Notes: generated from the letters alone by a model not told the origin. Numbered from the stretch's first letter, positions 1 to 11,909 are shown. The stretch: 64,000 bases of DNA from Odobenus rosmarus divergens (GCF_000321225.1 NW_004450323.1:1280085-1344084), one strand, 5' to 3'. Numbers and translations: made by a program.

Positions 1-170
1 CCATTTCTTTGTGTCTTCCTCAATTTCTTTCATGAGTATTTTAGAGTTTTCTGACTGCATATAGATCCTTTGCCTCTTTGGTTAGATTTATTCCTAGGTA
101 TCTTATGGTTTTGGGTGCAATTGTAAATGGGATCGACTTCTTAATTTGTTTCTCTTCTGTCTTGTTGTGG
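1..170 (-). mobile_element. L1 ORF2 fragment
   Basis: The sequence reads like the minus strand of L1 ORF2 downstream of the reverse transcriptase. It closely parallels 59560-59710 inside the large L1 of this window (shared words such as TTTATTCCTAGGTATCTTAT and GCAATTGTAAATG). It is cut by the window edge and fades after about 170. No intact frame is present. Confidence 0.8.
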
Positions 171-1686
171 AGGGCAGGGGCATTTTTTTCATCTGAATAT
201 CAGTTCATCATCTGTTGTTTATCACCATTAAATACGTCAGGCACATAGAGGACTTACAAAATGCTTATGGGTACAATATACAATGTAAATTAAATATAAA
301 AAAGAAATTCAGTAAAATCACCACAAATGTGCCACAAAGCTAAGTGACTAAGACAAAAAAGAAAAATAAGTGATACTCTTAGGTTTAGTTGGTAAGTTAT
401 CCCCACTCCAAGATTGACTCTAGTACCTGCCAGCAACCAAGCTGTCTTTATACAATGTCACCACCTAGTGTCCAAAATGGAGAAACATCTGGAGCAACAT
501 CTTTCCACATCTCTTGCCTCCAACAAGATTATGTACAATTTACAAATCTAATTCTCTTTTCCTGTCTACATTCCCCTGTTAATACAGCATTCTGTAGGAC
601 ACTTTCCCTCTATAACCCCCATACTTACCTTAAATAAAACATGTGCAAATGAATTCAACCATTACCAAATACAGTAGAGCTTAAACAAATGTCAGTGCTC
701 TTTCACATCTTCTCACTTTATCTTCCTTTCTCTTACAATTCTTAGCCAGTTATCTCTCTCCCTCTCTTTGCTGAATTTGAGTGATAAAATTACCATATCC
801 ATTCTCTATGGATAAGCAAGAGTTATGGCCAAGATACTATCTTCAAAGATATCCCACAGTATCCCTAGCAAAAGACAGAAAGTCTCTCTCTCTACTCCAA
901 ATTTTCTGAAATCGACAGAAAATACAATTGTATATCTGAAGGGGAAAAAAAACCCACTGGTTTTCTTTGAAATTCTTTTGAAATATGAGGACACACCCTT
1001 ATGGAAGAGAGGAGTGGTGTTTAAGTATGGCTGTCATTCATCAATCACAGGAAGAACAGATCCTTGCATAATCCTAAAAATGTTATCTGTACCGCTTTCA
1101 ATGAAGATTGTATTTTCCTATCAAAAGAGTATTTCAAACAAGCTTCACAGCAAGCCACCTAGAGTCCATTAGCTACTATTTCACCTCTTTTGTAGAATTA
1201 AAAAAACGCTTTTATGGGACTAGCTCAGAGAGATACATGCAATAAATATTTCAATTTATATATTTATTAAACTCTCAATCAGAAAAAAAATAGTATGCCA
1301 GTAAATAGACAATGAAAAATTCTTTACTGAATGAAGGAAAATACAAAGTAGAGTAAGCCAATTCTTACACAAATATAAACACATGCCATTAATTCCTCAA
1401 ATTAAGAAATGTGTACCTTTGTGCTCTGTGGAAGTACACAAAGACCTTTAAAGGGATATGCAGGTATGAAAAACTTGAGCTAGAAAAAAAATTAAAATTT
1501 TAAGTGAATCAACTTTCAGCTCAACTTGTAAATAAATCTTTTTTTTTCCCTTAACTGATCTACCTGGAGAGACTCCTGTGGTAACTATCTCATCACCATT
1601 GTCCTTTTCAAATTTTCCTCTGTTCTGATCACTCCCCTCCTAGGTTATATCAGAAAGGCATATGCCTCTCTCCTTATTATGCTATA
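171..1686. other. unassigned AT-rich stretch
   Basis: No gene, RNA or repeat family recognised. Short frames occur (for example 825-1172) but have AT-rich, low-complexity composition and no splice or homology support, so I read them as chance. Confidence 0.5.
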
Positions 1687-1702
1687 CTTCTAGGAAATAT
1701 TT

Positions 1703-1795
1703 TTAAGTAATCTCTGCACCCAACATGGGGCTCAAACTCACAACCCTGAGATCAAGAGTCATGTGCTCTACCAACTGAGCCAGCCAGGCACGCTT
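1703..1795 (-). mobile_element. short tRNA-Lys-like SINE
   Basis: On the minus strand this reads as a tRNA-Lys-like head (GGCTCAGTTGGTAGAGCA, then GAGTTTGAGCCCCATGTTGG) with almost no CT-rich body. It is flanked by a perfect 16-bp duplication, CTTCTAGGAAATATTT, at 1687-1702 and 1796-1811. It keeps the A-box- and B-box-like parts of the ancestral tRNA better than the longer SINEs here. Confidence 0.85.
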
Positions 1796-1811
1796 CTTCT
1801 AGGAAATATTT

Positions 1812-2446
1812 AAAAAAAAAGACTTTGCTAAGACTTAGCAAATGACTATTAATTAAACCTGTTACTCTTTTGCTTAGAAATGCTCCGTTTAATATACTAG
1901 GAAAGGTCTGGGGGGAAAAAAATCAATCCTAGGTTGACTATCCCAAGATATAAAACCTTCCTTGGTACCAAATAAAGGGACAATTCCCGTTAAAAACTGG
2001 TGTTGGGAAACATTCTAGAGCTAAGGTTAGAGGATGGAAGAGCTGAAATAAAACACAAAACAGACTTGATACTCTACTCGGTCTCATTTTAATAAAAAAA
2101 AATATTCATCTGTTAAACTATTTCTAAAAGCCTCATTCATCTCATTAAGATACATTTTCAATTAAATTTTACTTACATTTAATAATTATTTAACAATATT
2201 TATGATGGATGTTGATCAGCTGTATAGAAATAATTACAATGATAACTCAAATGGGAAAAGATTTAATGCATAAAGTTTTGGGTTATAGAAAATTAAATTT
2301 AAAAAAGTCCAACTTACATATATATTTTTGTTACAGAGAATTATGATTGTATGATAAGATTACACAAAATATATTACTTTAAAATAAAACTGTGGGAGAA
2401 GAATAAAAGAAGAAAAAGGAATGACATAAAATTTCTGTTAAAGACC
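1812..2446. other. unassigned AT-rich stretch
   Basis: Nothing recognisable beyond A/T runs. Confidence 0.5.
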
Positions 2447-2461
2447 TTGTTCATGTATTTT

Positions 2462-2845
2462 TTTTTAAGATTTATTTATTTAGGGCGCCTGGGTGGCTCA
2501 GTTGGTTAAGCGACTGCCTTCAGCTCAGGTCATGATCCTGGAGTCCCGGGATCAAGTCCCACATCAGGCTCCCTGCTCAGCGGGGGGTCTGCTTCTCCCT
2601 GTGACCCTCTTCCCTCTCGTGCTCTCTCTCATTCTCTCTTTCAAATAAATAAATAAAATCTTTAAAAAAAGATTTATTTATTTAGAGACCGTGAGTGGGG
2701 GAGGGGCAGAGGGAGAGAGAAACTCAAGCCGACTTCGCGCTGGGCATGAAGCCCGACAAGGGGTTCAATCTCATGACCCTGGGATCACAACCTGAGCAGA
2801 AACCAAGAGTCAGATGCTTAACTGACTATATCATCCAGGAACCCT
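2462..2845 (-). mobile_element. CAN SINE, split by another SINE
   Basis: The minus-strand SINE lies in two parts, 2462-2482 (tail) and 2669-2845 (body and head), separated by a younger plus-strand SINE. The outer duplication TTGTTCATGTATTTT is at 2447-2461 and 2846-2860. The head is diverged (GGGTTCCTGGATGATATAGT-like), so this copy is older than most of its neighbours. Confidence 0.85.
2483..2668 (+). mobile_element. CAN SINE nested in a SINE
   Basis: Complete copy with GGGCGCCTGGGTGGCTCAG head, CT-rich body and AAATAAATAAATAAAATC tail. It was inserted in the tail of the minus-strand SINE, with duplication AAGATTTATTTATTTA at 2467-2482 and 2669-2684. Confidence 0.95.
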
Positions 2846-3017
2846 TTGTTCATGTATTTTTAAATCAAGATAAGAATTTTATTGTAGTTAAACTTTTTAT
2901 TTTGAGACAACTAAAGATTCACATGCAACTATAAGAAATAATACAGAGATCTTGTGTACCATTTTCCCAGTTTCTCTCAATGGTAGTATATTCATGTATT
3001 TTAAAAAATGGATTATC

Positions 3018-3204
3018 GGGTGCCTGGGTGGCTCAGTTGGTTAAGCGACTGCCTTCGGCTCAGGTCATGATCCTGGAGTCCCGGGATCGAGTCCCACATC
3101 GGGCTCCCCGCTCAGCAGGGAGTCTCCTTCTCCCTCTGACCCTCTTCCCTCTCGTGCTCTCTATCTCTCATTCTCTCTCTCAAATAAATAAATAAAATCT
3201 TTTA
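3018..3204 (+). mobile_element. CAN SINE
   Basis: Complete plus-strand copy flanked by AAAAAATGGATTATC (3003-3017 and about 3206-3220). It belongs to the subtype with GATCCTGGAGTCCCGGGATCGAGTC in place of the CCCAGGGTCC version. Confidence 0.95.
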
Positions 3205-3281
3205 AAAAAAATGGATTATCATTGAGAGTATTTACATTCATCTAAAAGATTTAAATATCATTATTTATAAAATACCAGAAA

Positions 3282-3475
3282 GGGGCGCCTGGGTGGCTCA
3301 GTTGGTTAATCGACTGCCTTCAGCTCAGGTCATGATTCTGGAGTCCCGGGATCGAGTCCCGCATCGGGCTCCCTGCTCGGCGGGGAGTCTGCTTCTCCCT
3401 CTGACCCTCCCCTCTCTCATTCTCTCTCTCTCAAATAAATAAATAAAATCTTTAAAAAAAAAAAATAAATAAAAT
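3282..3475 (+). mobile_element. CAN SINE
   Basis: Complete copy, flanked by AAAATACCAGAAA at 3269-3281 and 3476-3488. Only about 75 bp separates it from the preceding SINE of the same subtype. Confidence 0.95.
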
Positions 3476-3488
3476 AAAATACCAGAAA

Positions 3489-4550
3489 TTATGCTCTTTG
3501 TAATATACTTAAACTTTTAAATAAGAATTTTAGATGTTATCATAAGATTCTAAAGGAGAACATAGTCTTCCAAAATTCTCTTAGGGACTACACTAGCAAA
3601 AAGTTGCTTTGAGTGTCAAACTAGCCCAATATTCTATAAAGTAGAGGCCCAAAATAAGGAGTGGGCTAATCAACTAAGGATGGTCAAATAAAAGCACTAC
3701 AGAAGAGCTAGCTTTGAAGAATGAATTGACCACCCAGCTGGGTTACTGAAGAATAGAAAGAAGAATATTCCAAAGAATAGAAAGAAAAGGAAAAGCATCA
3801 ACAAAAAGAAGTGCTCAAGGGACCTAGCTATGGTAGGGTGTTGGGAAATAAATTAGAGAGAATACCAGATACAGATCCAAAGAGCTACTTGATTCAGATA
3901 CTAACCTCAGCATATCTAAAACAAACAAAAAACCCTGAAAAGGCAACTATCCTCAAGTAGGAGGTATGAATAGCAATGAACCATAGTAGGGGGAAAAGTC
4001 AGTGAGGCCAATTATGAACTCTGACCAAAAGAAACAATTAATTTGAGACAAAAAAAATAAGAAGCATTCTGAGCTATCTCTCTACTGGGAGACAGTTTGT
4101 CCAAGAGGCCTCAATGAGGACCTTGGCTAAAGCAACTCAGAAAATGGTTCACCTTCTATTTACATATTCACAAATAGTCATCTAACTATCAATCTGTCTG
4201 GGTTCCTCAATACTTAGACCGAGGGTGGTATGCAGGGTACCTAAGCACTTGTCTCACTACAAAGATACAGCCTTTGGTATTTTAGTTTATACCTCAGTTT
4301 CAAATGAGTTCTATTATTGCTACTCTGTCCCTGGAGTATGTATCTTTTTCTAGATCTTTGAGATTGAAGAATGAACATAAATTCACAGAAAAGACACTGT
4401 GAAGCTCTTTAGGAGCCAGTCTTTCTAAAATGAAAGCCTGTTGGCTGTCTTACAAAATTCAGGAGTACTGTTGCTGAATACTACCTCTTTGCAGGAATTT
4501 AAGTTCCTAATTTATTTGACAAATGTATGGTCAGAAGTTGTTAATCTGAG
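3489..4550. other. unassigned stretch
   Basis: A/G-rich, with an imperfect local repeat of AAGAATAGAAAGAA at 3750-3790. No gene or named repeat recognised. Confidence 0.5.
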
Positions 4551-4755
4551 GGGCGCCCGGGTGGAGCAGTCAGTTATGGATCCAACTCTTGGTTTCGGCT
4601 CAGGTCATGATCTCAGGGCCGTGAGATCGAGCCCCACATTGGGCTCTACACTCTGTGTGGAGTCTGCTTAAGATTCTCTCCCTCTTCGTCTGCCTCTCCC
4701 TCCCAAGCTCTCTCTCTCCCCCTCTCTAAAATAAATAAATAAATCTTAAAAAAAA
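4551..4755 (+). mobile_element. CAN SINE, older subtype
   Basis: Diverged head (GGGCGCCCGGGTGGAGCAGTC) and a body of the CTTAAGATTCTCTCCCTC type. Flanks AGTTGTTAATCTGAG and AGTTGTCTATCTGAA are a decayed target duplication. Confidence 0.9.
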
Positions 4756-4769
4756 AGTTGTCTATCTGA

Positions 4770-5608
4770 AAGGTAAAGACTTGTTATTCTGTCCAAATAC
4801 AATGTCAGGAAATAATGATGTCATCTCATTGATCTCATTTTGACTAGATTACCAACATTCTATCATTGTATGACAAATACAAAGCCCAAAGTCTAATGCT
4901 GATTCTTTTTTATACCTTTATGTATATTTTATATGTAAATGTATAATCTTTATTTTATATGTATCTATATATAACCTTTGATATGACTAAACTATCAATA
5001 CTTTAGGAGCTGAGATAAAATGTCTACATAGAAATTAAGATACTCTATTTTTTTAAAAAAGCATGTTTTAACTTACAAATATAAAAATATGTATATAAGC
5101 ATATTTTAATTTTGCTTACAGTTGCCTTTCTCCTGAACAGGAAAAATTTGTTCTTAATCAAAAGTTTTTGGCAAAGCTGGTGTAAGGTTTATTTGGGAGA
5201 AGCAAATAGGTAAAGTCAGCTCCTAACTTAAGAATTAAATAGAGCTGTCATACCTAGCACATCAAAAATCCCCACTTTTAATATCTAATTAAAATTTTGG
5301 ATATTAAATTTCACCTTGTAAAACACTGTTTTCGAGTCTCAGTCTTACAAAGACCATAAATGAGAATCTATACTATGATCCTCCAGGTAAAATCTTGTAA
5401 ATAGTACCTCTTTTCTGAGATACCTTGGTCATATGCCCTTGAGAAGGCAAACAATGCTGGGCCAGTAACTATGCTCAAGAAGCCTAGCATTCAGATCAAG
5501 GCACTTAAGAAAGTGCTTTTGTTGTTGTTGTTGTTGCTATTTGTAGTGTTGTTCTTAAAATAATTCCTGAAATCCTAAATGGCAAAAAAGACCTTTAGAA
5601 ATTAAGTT
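4770..5608. other. unassigned stretch
   Basis: AT-rich, with a short (GTT)n tract at 5520-5535. No gene seen. Confidence 0.5.
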
Positions 5609-5773
5609 ACCGTATTTCCTTGATTCTAAAACACAAATTTTTTCATATTTTAACATTTCTGATGAATCTTATCATCTGTAACACCTTACAATTAATTAGC
5701 AGCATTTTTTTCTTAATGGTATTTAAATAACGGTATTCTAAAACCAGGGGTGTTTTAGAGTCAATGAAGAAAT
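5609..5773. mobile_element. small element with terminal inverted repeats
   Basis: The two ends are inverted copies: TTGATTCTAAAACAC near 5620-5634, and at 5750-5764 the complement of TTGACTCTAAAACAC, followed by further partial matching outward. The interior (about 115 bp) is AT-rich and codes for nothing. This is the layout of a non-autonomous DNA transposon. I cannot assign a family, and no clean target duplication is visible. Confidence 0.4.
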
Positions 5774-6002
5774 AAAGTAGGTTCAAAATACACAGTGCCA
5801 AATGGACACGTGAATGACTGCAAGAATTTATATATACTGAATCATAATCCTCCCACTCAGAGTGCTACTATATCTGCAATTGGTTTCAACCAGTTAGTTT
5901 TCCCTCTTCCTGTTATGCAGTAATGGCAATGTCTTCTCCACCAAATTGTAACTATTTTCGACTAGGTTATATATACAGCGTACTTAATTCTATGTCTAGA
6001 AA

Positions 6003-6006
<4 letters not shown>

Positions 6007-6033
<27 letters not shown>

Positions 6034-6200
6034 AGATTTTACTTATTTTAGAGAGAAAAATGAGTGGGGAGTGGAAGGGCAAAGGGCGAAGCCGACTCCC
6101 CACTGAGCAGGGAGCCTGATGCGGGGCTCGATCCCAGGACCCTGAGATCATGACCTGAGCCAAAGTCAGACACTCAACCAACTGAGCCACCCAGGCACCC
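6007..6200 (-). mobile_element. CAN SINE
   Basis: Minus-strand copy ending in GAGCCACCCAGGCACCC. Its tail is a long (TTTA)n run at about 6007-6031. Flanks CTAGAAAATTT (5996-6006) and CTAGAAAATTC (6201-6211). Confidence 0.95.
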
Positions 6201-6210
6201 CTAGAAAATT

Positions 6211-6794
6211 CTTAAAAGCCTCAAATAAAAAGTTTTATTTCTTATTTATGCTGTTAATATGCTGTTAATGTATTTTTCTCACATTTTTGCAAGGAAGCAA
6301 TGACAAAGGAAAGATCAATGTCCCAAGTACTTCTTGTATATAACTTGTTATTCTGGAAAAGTTATCTAGCCATGATTTATAGACAGTAGTTACTAAAAAT
6401 GCATTTTCACCTCTTAAAACCTGCTTAACTCTAAAATAGTTGATTGAAAATTTCTGATACTTTAAATACCTGTACGAAAAAAATGTATTTCAATTCGATC
6501 AATCCCTGGAAAACCAGTGGCCACATCAGAAAAATTTATAGAATCTCTTGGCTAACAGGCTCTATAGAACTGAGTTACATTCTCAAACATTAAGGTAAGT
6601 CTAAAATCAATAAATTCAATTAATCCAAAAGAAGCATCATCATCAGTATACTGATAAATGAAAGACTATAGTTTCTAATTTTACCAGTAAAGCAAATTTT
6701 AAAAAACACTAAATGGAAAAGGGATTTAAAAGTTTAAACGGAAGATATGCATATGTTCATGTAAATAACAACTACTGAAATTACTTTCACTAGT
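6211..6794. other. unassigned stretch
   Basis: AT-rich with no recognisable gene or repeat. Confidence 0.5.
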
Positions 6795-7045
6795 TGCAGA
6801 ACACAAGGATTCCTCAACCACCTCAGGAGCAGTATAGTATAGCAACAGCAGAGTACTAATCATGTGACCCCGGGCAAGTAACCTCACCTCTCTGAGTCTC
6901 AGTTTCCTCATCTGTAAAATAGGGATATTAATACCTACATCTCATAGGATCATTCTGAAGATTAAGTGAAATAATATAACACATGTAGTATGGTAACTAG
7001 CATATAATTATGGTCAATAAATGTTAGTTGGTATTATTACCTTAA
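6795..7045 (+). mobile_element. MIR element
   Basis: Ancient tRNA-derived SINE, recognised by its core: CTCTGAGTCTCAGTTTCCTC, CATCTGTAAAATAGGGATA, then an ATTATGGTCAATAAATGTTAG-like end. Shared by all mammals, so far older than the CAN SINEs. Confidence 0.8.
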
Positions 7046-7184
7046 GATTTCAACATATGTTGTATGCTGGGTCCTTTCTCATATACCCTTATATAACACT
7101 ATCAATTAATTCATCTAACAACTATTAATTAGACCTCTAAGGAAATAAAAATAAGCCAATGTGGATGGAACGGCGTCAATAAGG

Positions 7185-7545
7185 GGGGGTGAGGGGAAAA
7201 TGGCATTAGATAAGATGATGAGGGGCCCTGTAAGACATGCTAAGAATTTTAGATTTTATCCTAAGTGCTATGAGAAACCACTAAAGAGCTTTAAGCAGGA
7301 GAGTGATCTGATGATATGAGTTATAAATCCGGAGGAAACAGCAAAGGAAAAAGGAATCCATTCTGTACTGTCCTGGCCAAGAGATGATGACTGTTTAAGG
7401 GTAGTGACAGTATTGCCAAAGGCATGATAGTGGTGATAATGAAAACTAGATGAATCTGGATTATTTTGGAACATGAAGAAACAGAATTTCTGATACATTA
7501 GGAATGAGGGGGAGAGAGAGAGTAGACCAATGTGACATAAGAGAC
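7185..7545 (+). repeat. old mammalian repeat, end portion
   Basis: Contains TAAGAATTTTAGATTTTATC and GAGCTTTAAGCAGGAGAGTG, then ATGAATCTGGATTATTTTGG. These read like a common old mammalian interspersed repeat whose earlier portion may be represented at 15690-15905. I recall the pattern but not a secure family name. The frame 7268-7558 on the minus strand is not a gene. Confidence 0.45.
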
Positions 7546-10104
7546 CCAGGAACGACATACTTTACATAAAATACTGGTAAAATACTTACCTAATACATAC
7601 ATAATATTTTATATTGGGTAAAATTTATAAATAAAACCATGTAATTAATGTTACAATGCCTTTTTCACACAGAATTCCAACTTCGACAAACACCAAGCAT
7701 TTATTACCATATACAATGCAATCAGCAAAATTCTCATAAATTGAAAGGCAATGAAATGAACCAAAATTGCTTGCTTTCAGTATTGAGAGAACAGCTGATA
7801 ATAATTAAATGAGAGTTAAGAAGATGACTTACAATTCTAGCATCTTTGCTACACTTTTAAAATATCTTCCTTTAAATATGTCTGTAAAGCATTTTAACAG
7901 AGGAAAACATTTATTTATATTATGTGTAATATATATACCTTTTATTATAATGGATAGTGTACCATAACTTTATGTATCTTTATATGTGCGCGCGCACACA
8001 CACACACACTAAAAACTTTGTAAATGAGTCCAAGTGTTTAGCATTTCAGATACTACATAATGATAAGGATAAGATTAGAGAGGCAGACAGAAAAGAGACA
8101 ACAAGGTGGGGAAGAAAAAAGAAAGAAAAAAAGGAGAGAGGAGGAGAGTATGGTTTTTGTTGAGGAACGACCCCTTGTTCAGAAAGGGCTGTTGGTCTAC
8201 AAACAGGTGGATCTACCTATATGCTTGGTTGGCATCATGACACTGAGCACACAGGAGCTAAATAAAGCACGTAAGAAAAGGGTGAATATGAGAGCCAGGA
8301 GACTCTTACAACAGTTACTGTTTATGGCAAGACCTGCTTGTCCCAAGGGACCCATTTTCACATAATCTATAATTATCTCTTCGCTTTAATCGCCTTGTCA
8401 TTCCTAAGGCTCTCCTGGGCACTGGAAGAGGAAAAGCTCATTAACTAAACCTTTTCTCCTCTCTCCAGCCACCCATGGCTTTTAATTGCTTGGTGTGTTA
8501 TTATCTAGGAGTGCAACTGGGATCATTTTCATAAGAAAGGGAGGTAGAGAGGAGGAAGGGAGCCATGAGTCCCTGAGGTATGCACCACGGAAAAACCTTT
8601 GCTTTCTCAATTATTTATGCCAGCTGAGGTTTTACAGGCTGAATAAATCCATAACTCAAGTTCATTCTGAGCAGTCAGATTCTCAAGGGGGAGTTGCCCA
8701 CTTGCCTATACACACTTGTGTAGTCCTCAAAGAATAACCAGAATGTAACAAGACATATGTCATCCAATTTATCACCTATCACCAAAGTGTTAACACAATG
8801 TTGATCATGGGCAACACGGTGCAATAGGAAAGGATTTCACTACTACCAGCCAAACAGATGTAGGGAAGCAGGATAATCTTTCTGGTGCTGAGAAAAGCGG
8901 TATCAATGGTACAGCAGTATCCCAGAACGACTTAGCCAACTGAAAGCAAAAAAAATCCAAATATTCAAATTTTAAAATTAAAATATGTATAACACATACT
9001 CTTGAAACTTTGTGGAGTCTTACATTGATTTGTCCAAACAGACTGCTATCTAACAGTGTGAAGCTTTGAATAAATAACTGAATGGAATTTTATACCATCT
9101 GATTTTATAAATCACTTAATAAAACAATATATGTTGTAGCTTTTTCTCCAATTACACCTCTTTCAGGAAAATTTTAGAGTACAATTTATGTGCAAGGGAT
9201 AAGCTTTTACGCTTTCATTCCAGTTCATATTTTTACCAAAAATACAAAATTAAAGCATAATCACTTCCATTGTAGTTTATTATATTTATATTATGCCACT
9301 TTATAATCAGAACTAAAGAGCAGCCAATCAAAAGATATTTATAAAATATTTTCAAAATCCAATGTTGTTTAAAAATTTTTAACTTTGTAAGTCAATGATG
9401 AAAGCATCTCTTTAAAATTCTACAGGCTTTTGTGTCTGACCACAGCAGTGACCTCTGGTATTTTCTGCCAAAAGAGTTCATTTGTCTCACAGAACAACTA
9501 ATCAATTCCAGAGCCCATCAATCATCTTAGTTGTATGCTGGTCTGGTCTTGCTTAGAGAAGGTCCAGATGGCTGCCTGTCTAAGTGGGATTAATAAAATT
9601 CTGATAGATTACATAGCATCAAACTACAAAATATAACAGGGAAGACCAAATCTTATTGCAGGGTAGACTGGACACTGTACATGCTTCATTTATTTTTAAT
9701 TCTTGCCCTAATTTCTCAGTTTATGTGTCAACTTCTAGATAAAACCTTCTAAGCATACAAGTCACCAAAAGTGATTTCTTGTTAAGTCAGTATATGTAGT
9801 GCAGAAGCATTTGACTCTTTGCAAAGCCCTATGCTTATTAATCAGAGCTTTTTCTGCCCATCTGCAGTATAAATGAAACACATCTGCTCTTAAGATTAGA
9901 GCAACTGTCTGTGAGTTCAAAGATTTGTCACTCTCTTGTTTCTATAGTTCAAATATAGATTCTAATAGTACTGGCTCTTCCTTTCTTATTTTCCATTTTC
10001 TCTTGCAAAAGCAAAAAACCTGTACTTAATTCTAGAACCAGACCAACATGTGATTTTAGCTCCTAACATAAGCCCTGTGTTCTGGGTCCCTGCTGTGGGA
10101 GTTC
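7546..10104. other. unassigned stretch, no SINE for 3 kb
   Basis: The longest SINE-free part of the left half. 8100-8940 is less AT-rich than its surroundings, with a purine-rich tract at 8095-8150. No coherent gene is visible. Exon-like signals at 7833-7881 (minus) and 9426-9530 (plus) are weak and are discussed under findings. Confidence 0.45.
7985..8009. repeat. GC/CA dinucleotide microsatellite
   Basis: A GTGCGCGCGC block runs into a (CA)n tract. Confidence 0.9.
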
Positions 10105-10335
10105 TGTGTTGAATAACAATACTAGTAAAAGTTCACAGTTACATAGTAACTTATTTTGTGCCAGATATTATTCTAGGATGCCTGTGCATACTATTCATAT
10201 AATCCACCTAAGTGTCATGTAAGAACGGTAATATAATTACCCCCATTTTGCAAATAAAGTAACTTGTCTAAGGTCACAGAGCTAGTAAGTGGTGGAACCA
10301 ACATTTGAATGCCAGCAGTTTGGCTTCATAGTATT
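10105..10335 (-). mobile_element. MIR element
   Basis: Reverse orientation MIR: TTGTGCCAGATATTATTCTA, then CCCCATTTTGCAAATAAAG, AAGGTCACAGAGCTAGTAAG and a GAATGCCAGCAGTTTGGCTT-like end. Confidence 0.8.
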
Positions 10336-10421
10336 TTATATTTAATTAGCCTCACACTATATCTCCTCTATTACACCATAGAACAATTAACCAGCTTCAT
10401 AATGAAAAATCGGTGTCAGGG

Positions 10422-10602
10422 GGTACTGGGGTGGCTCAGTCAGTTAAGCAACCGACTCCTCATTTCAACTCAGGTCATGATCTCAGGGTTGTAAGATCCA
10501 GCCCTGCATCAAGCCCCACGTTGGGCTCTGCGCTTATCACGGAGTTGGCTTGTCCGTCTCCTGCCCCTTCCCTCCTCTCTAAAATAAATAAAATCTTTAA
10601 AA
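10422..10602 (+). mobile_element. CAN SINE
   Basis: Older copy with a GGTACTGGGGTGGCTCAGTC head. Flanks AAATCGGTGTCAGGG and AAATTGGTGTCAGGG (one mismatch). Confidence 0.92.
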
Positions 10603-10939
10603 AAATTGGTGTCAGGGCTCTAGAATATTAACACAGAGATCTGTACCTATGACATTATATTGTCACTTTCTGTGACAGAGTAGAAATAAGGGTCAGAACC
10701 AAAACAGGCTCAGAATTGGCCCCAGTGGCCCTTGGCTCAAGCACATTTATAATAAAACAAAAATGGGCCTTATCACCTACAATGCACATTAGTTAGGAAA
10801 GCTGCCAGAACAATGGAGCCCAAGTCTTATTAAATGAGTTTATTAGATACTGATTTTCCTGATCTTTAAAAATTAAAAAAAATTTAGAAGACTATATGTA
10901 TTAAAATATCCAAAACAGAACTTCAATATACTTTTTTAG

Positions 10940-11147
10940 GGGCTCCTGGGAGGCACAGTCGGTTAAGCATCCGACTCTTGATTTCAGCTCAGGTCATGAT
11001 CTCAGGGTCATGAGATCAAGTCCTGGTCAGGCTCCATGCTGAGCATGTGGAATCTGCTTGGGATTCTCTCCCTTTCCTTCTGCCCTTCCTACTCATGCTC
11101 TCTCTCCCCCTCTCTCTAACTAAAGTAAGTAAGGAAATAAATACAAA
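10940..11147 (+). mobile_element. CAN SINE
   Basis: Head GGGGCTCCTGGGAGGCACAG, body GCTTGGGATTCTCTCCC. Perfect flanking ATACTTTTTTAG at about 10928-10939 and 11148-11159. Confidence 0.92.
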
Positions 11148-11159
11148 ATACTTTTTTAG

Positions 11160-11909
11160 TGTTCTTTTTAAAAACATTGGTTCTACAGAACTTTTCCTTT
11201 CACTTAAGTTTACCATTTAACATTTCTAAAGCTCTAAAACCTGTCACTTTCACCTCAGCTGAACTTAATTCTGCCAAGAAACTGCAATTAACATCAGTTA
11301 AAGCACAACTTCCTCTTGGAAAAATAAAACACCAGGTATATTTCACCTAAGTACAAGCAAAATTTGATTACATAAACTTCAACAAATAGCCTATATTCAT
11401 TGTTGTAACTGCATTCTTATACTTCAGAAACAATAGGGATCACATCTGATCCTTTACTGAAATAATCCAACATTTCAGTTTAATTTTTATCATGACCTAG
11501 TTTATTATAATGGAATTCAGTTTAATTACAAAATGATTTCTTGAATATAAGAAAATGACTAAGTGCTGTGATTTCTGATTTGCTATTAATAATGGCAAAA
11601 TTAATGTTTGTAATAGTTAAAAGGCTTTCAGTGGTTCACATTCATGTTTCCTACTGTCTCATATCTTAATAATATGTTCCAGAATTTATAAGAAGACTAA
11701 AATTTAGATGACTTAAAAAAACAAGGCCAAGACAAAAAATCTTAGAAGAATGTGTCACATGACTTTAAAGCAGGACAAAATCCTTTTCCTGATTTTCACA
11801 TAGTGCTGAAAGAAATATTATCAAAGAAATTTTATACATAACATATAAAACGTAAGGTCCTTGTTAAATAATACAAGATGACCATTAAGAATTTTTAAAA
11901 TTGTGGTTA
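11160..11909. other. unassigned stretch
   Basis: No recognisable gene or repeat. The short frame 11159-11350 has no support. Confidence 0.5.

Noticed and set aside
463..480. CCACCTAGTGTCC as a CTCF site
   Set aside because: Spacing and the G-rich half do not fit the CTCF core pattern.
825..1172. 115-codon open frame, plus strand
   Set aside because: AT-rich, overlaps another frame on the opposite strand, no motif or splice support; length is expected by chance in 64 kb.
1703..1795. Possible functional tRNA-Lys gene on the minus strand
   Set aside because: tRNA-like but flanked by target duplications and lacking a complete cloverleaf; it is a SINE.
8455..8490. Plus-strand CTCCTCTCTCCAG acceptor-like tract followed by ATGG
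   Set aside because: Good pyrimidine tract, but what follows gives no exon with a credible donor and frame.
8900..8955. Minus-strand acceptor TTTTTTTTGCTTTCAG at about 8941-8956
   Set aside because: Strong acceptor, but no donor at a sensible distance and the best frame stops after about 44 codons with no recognisable content.
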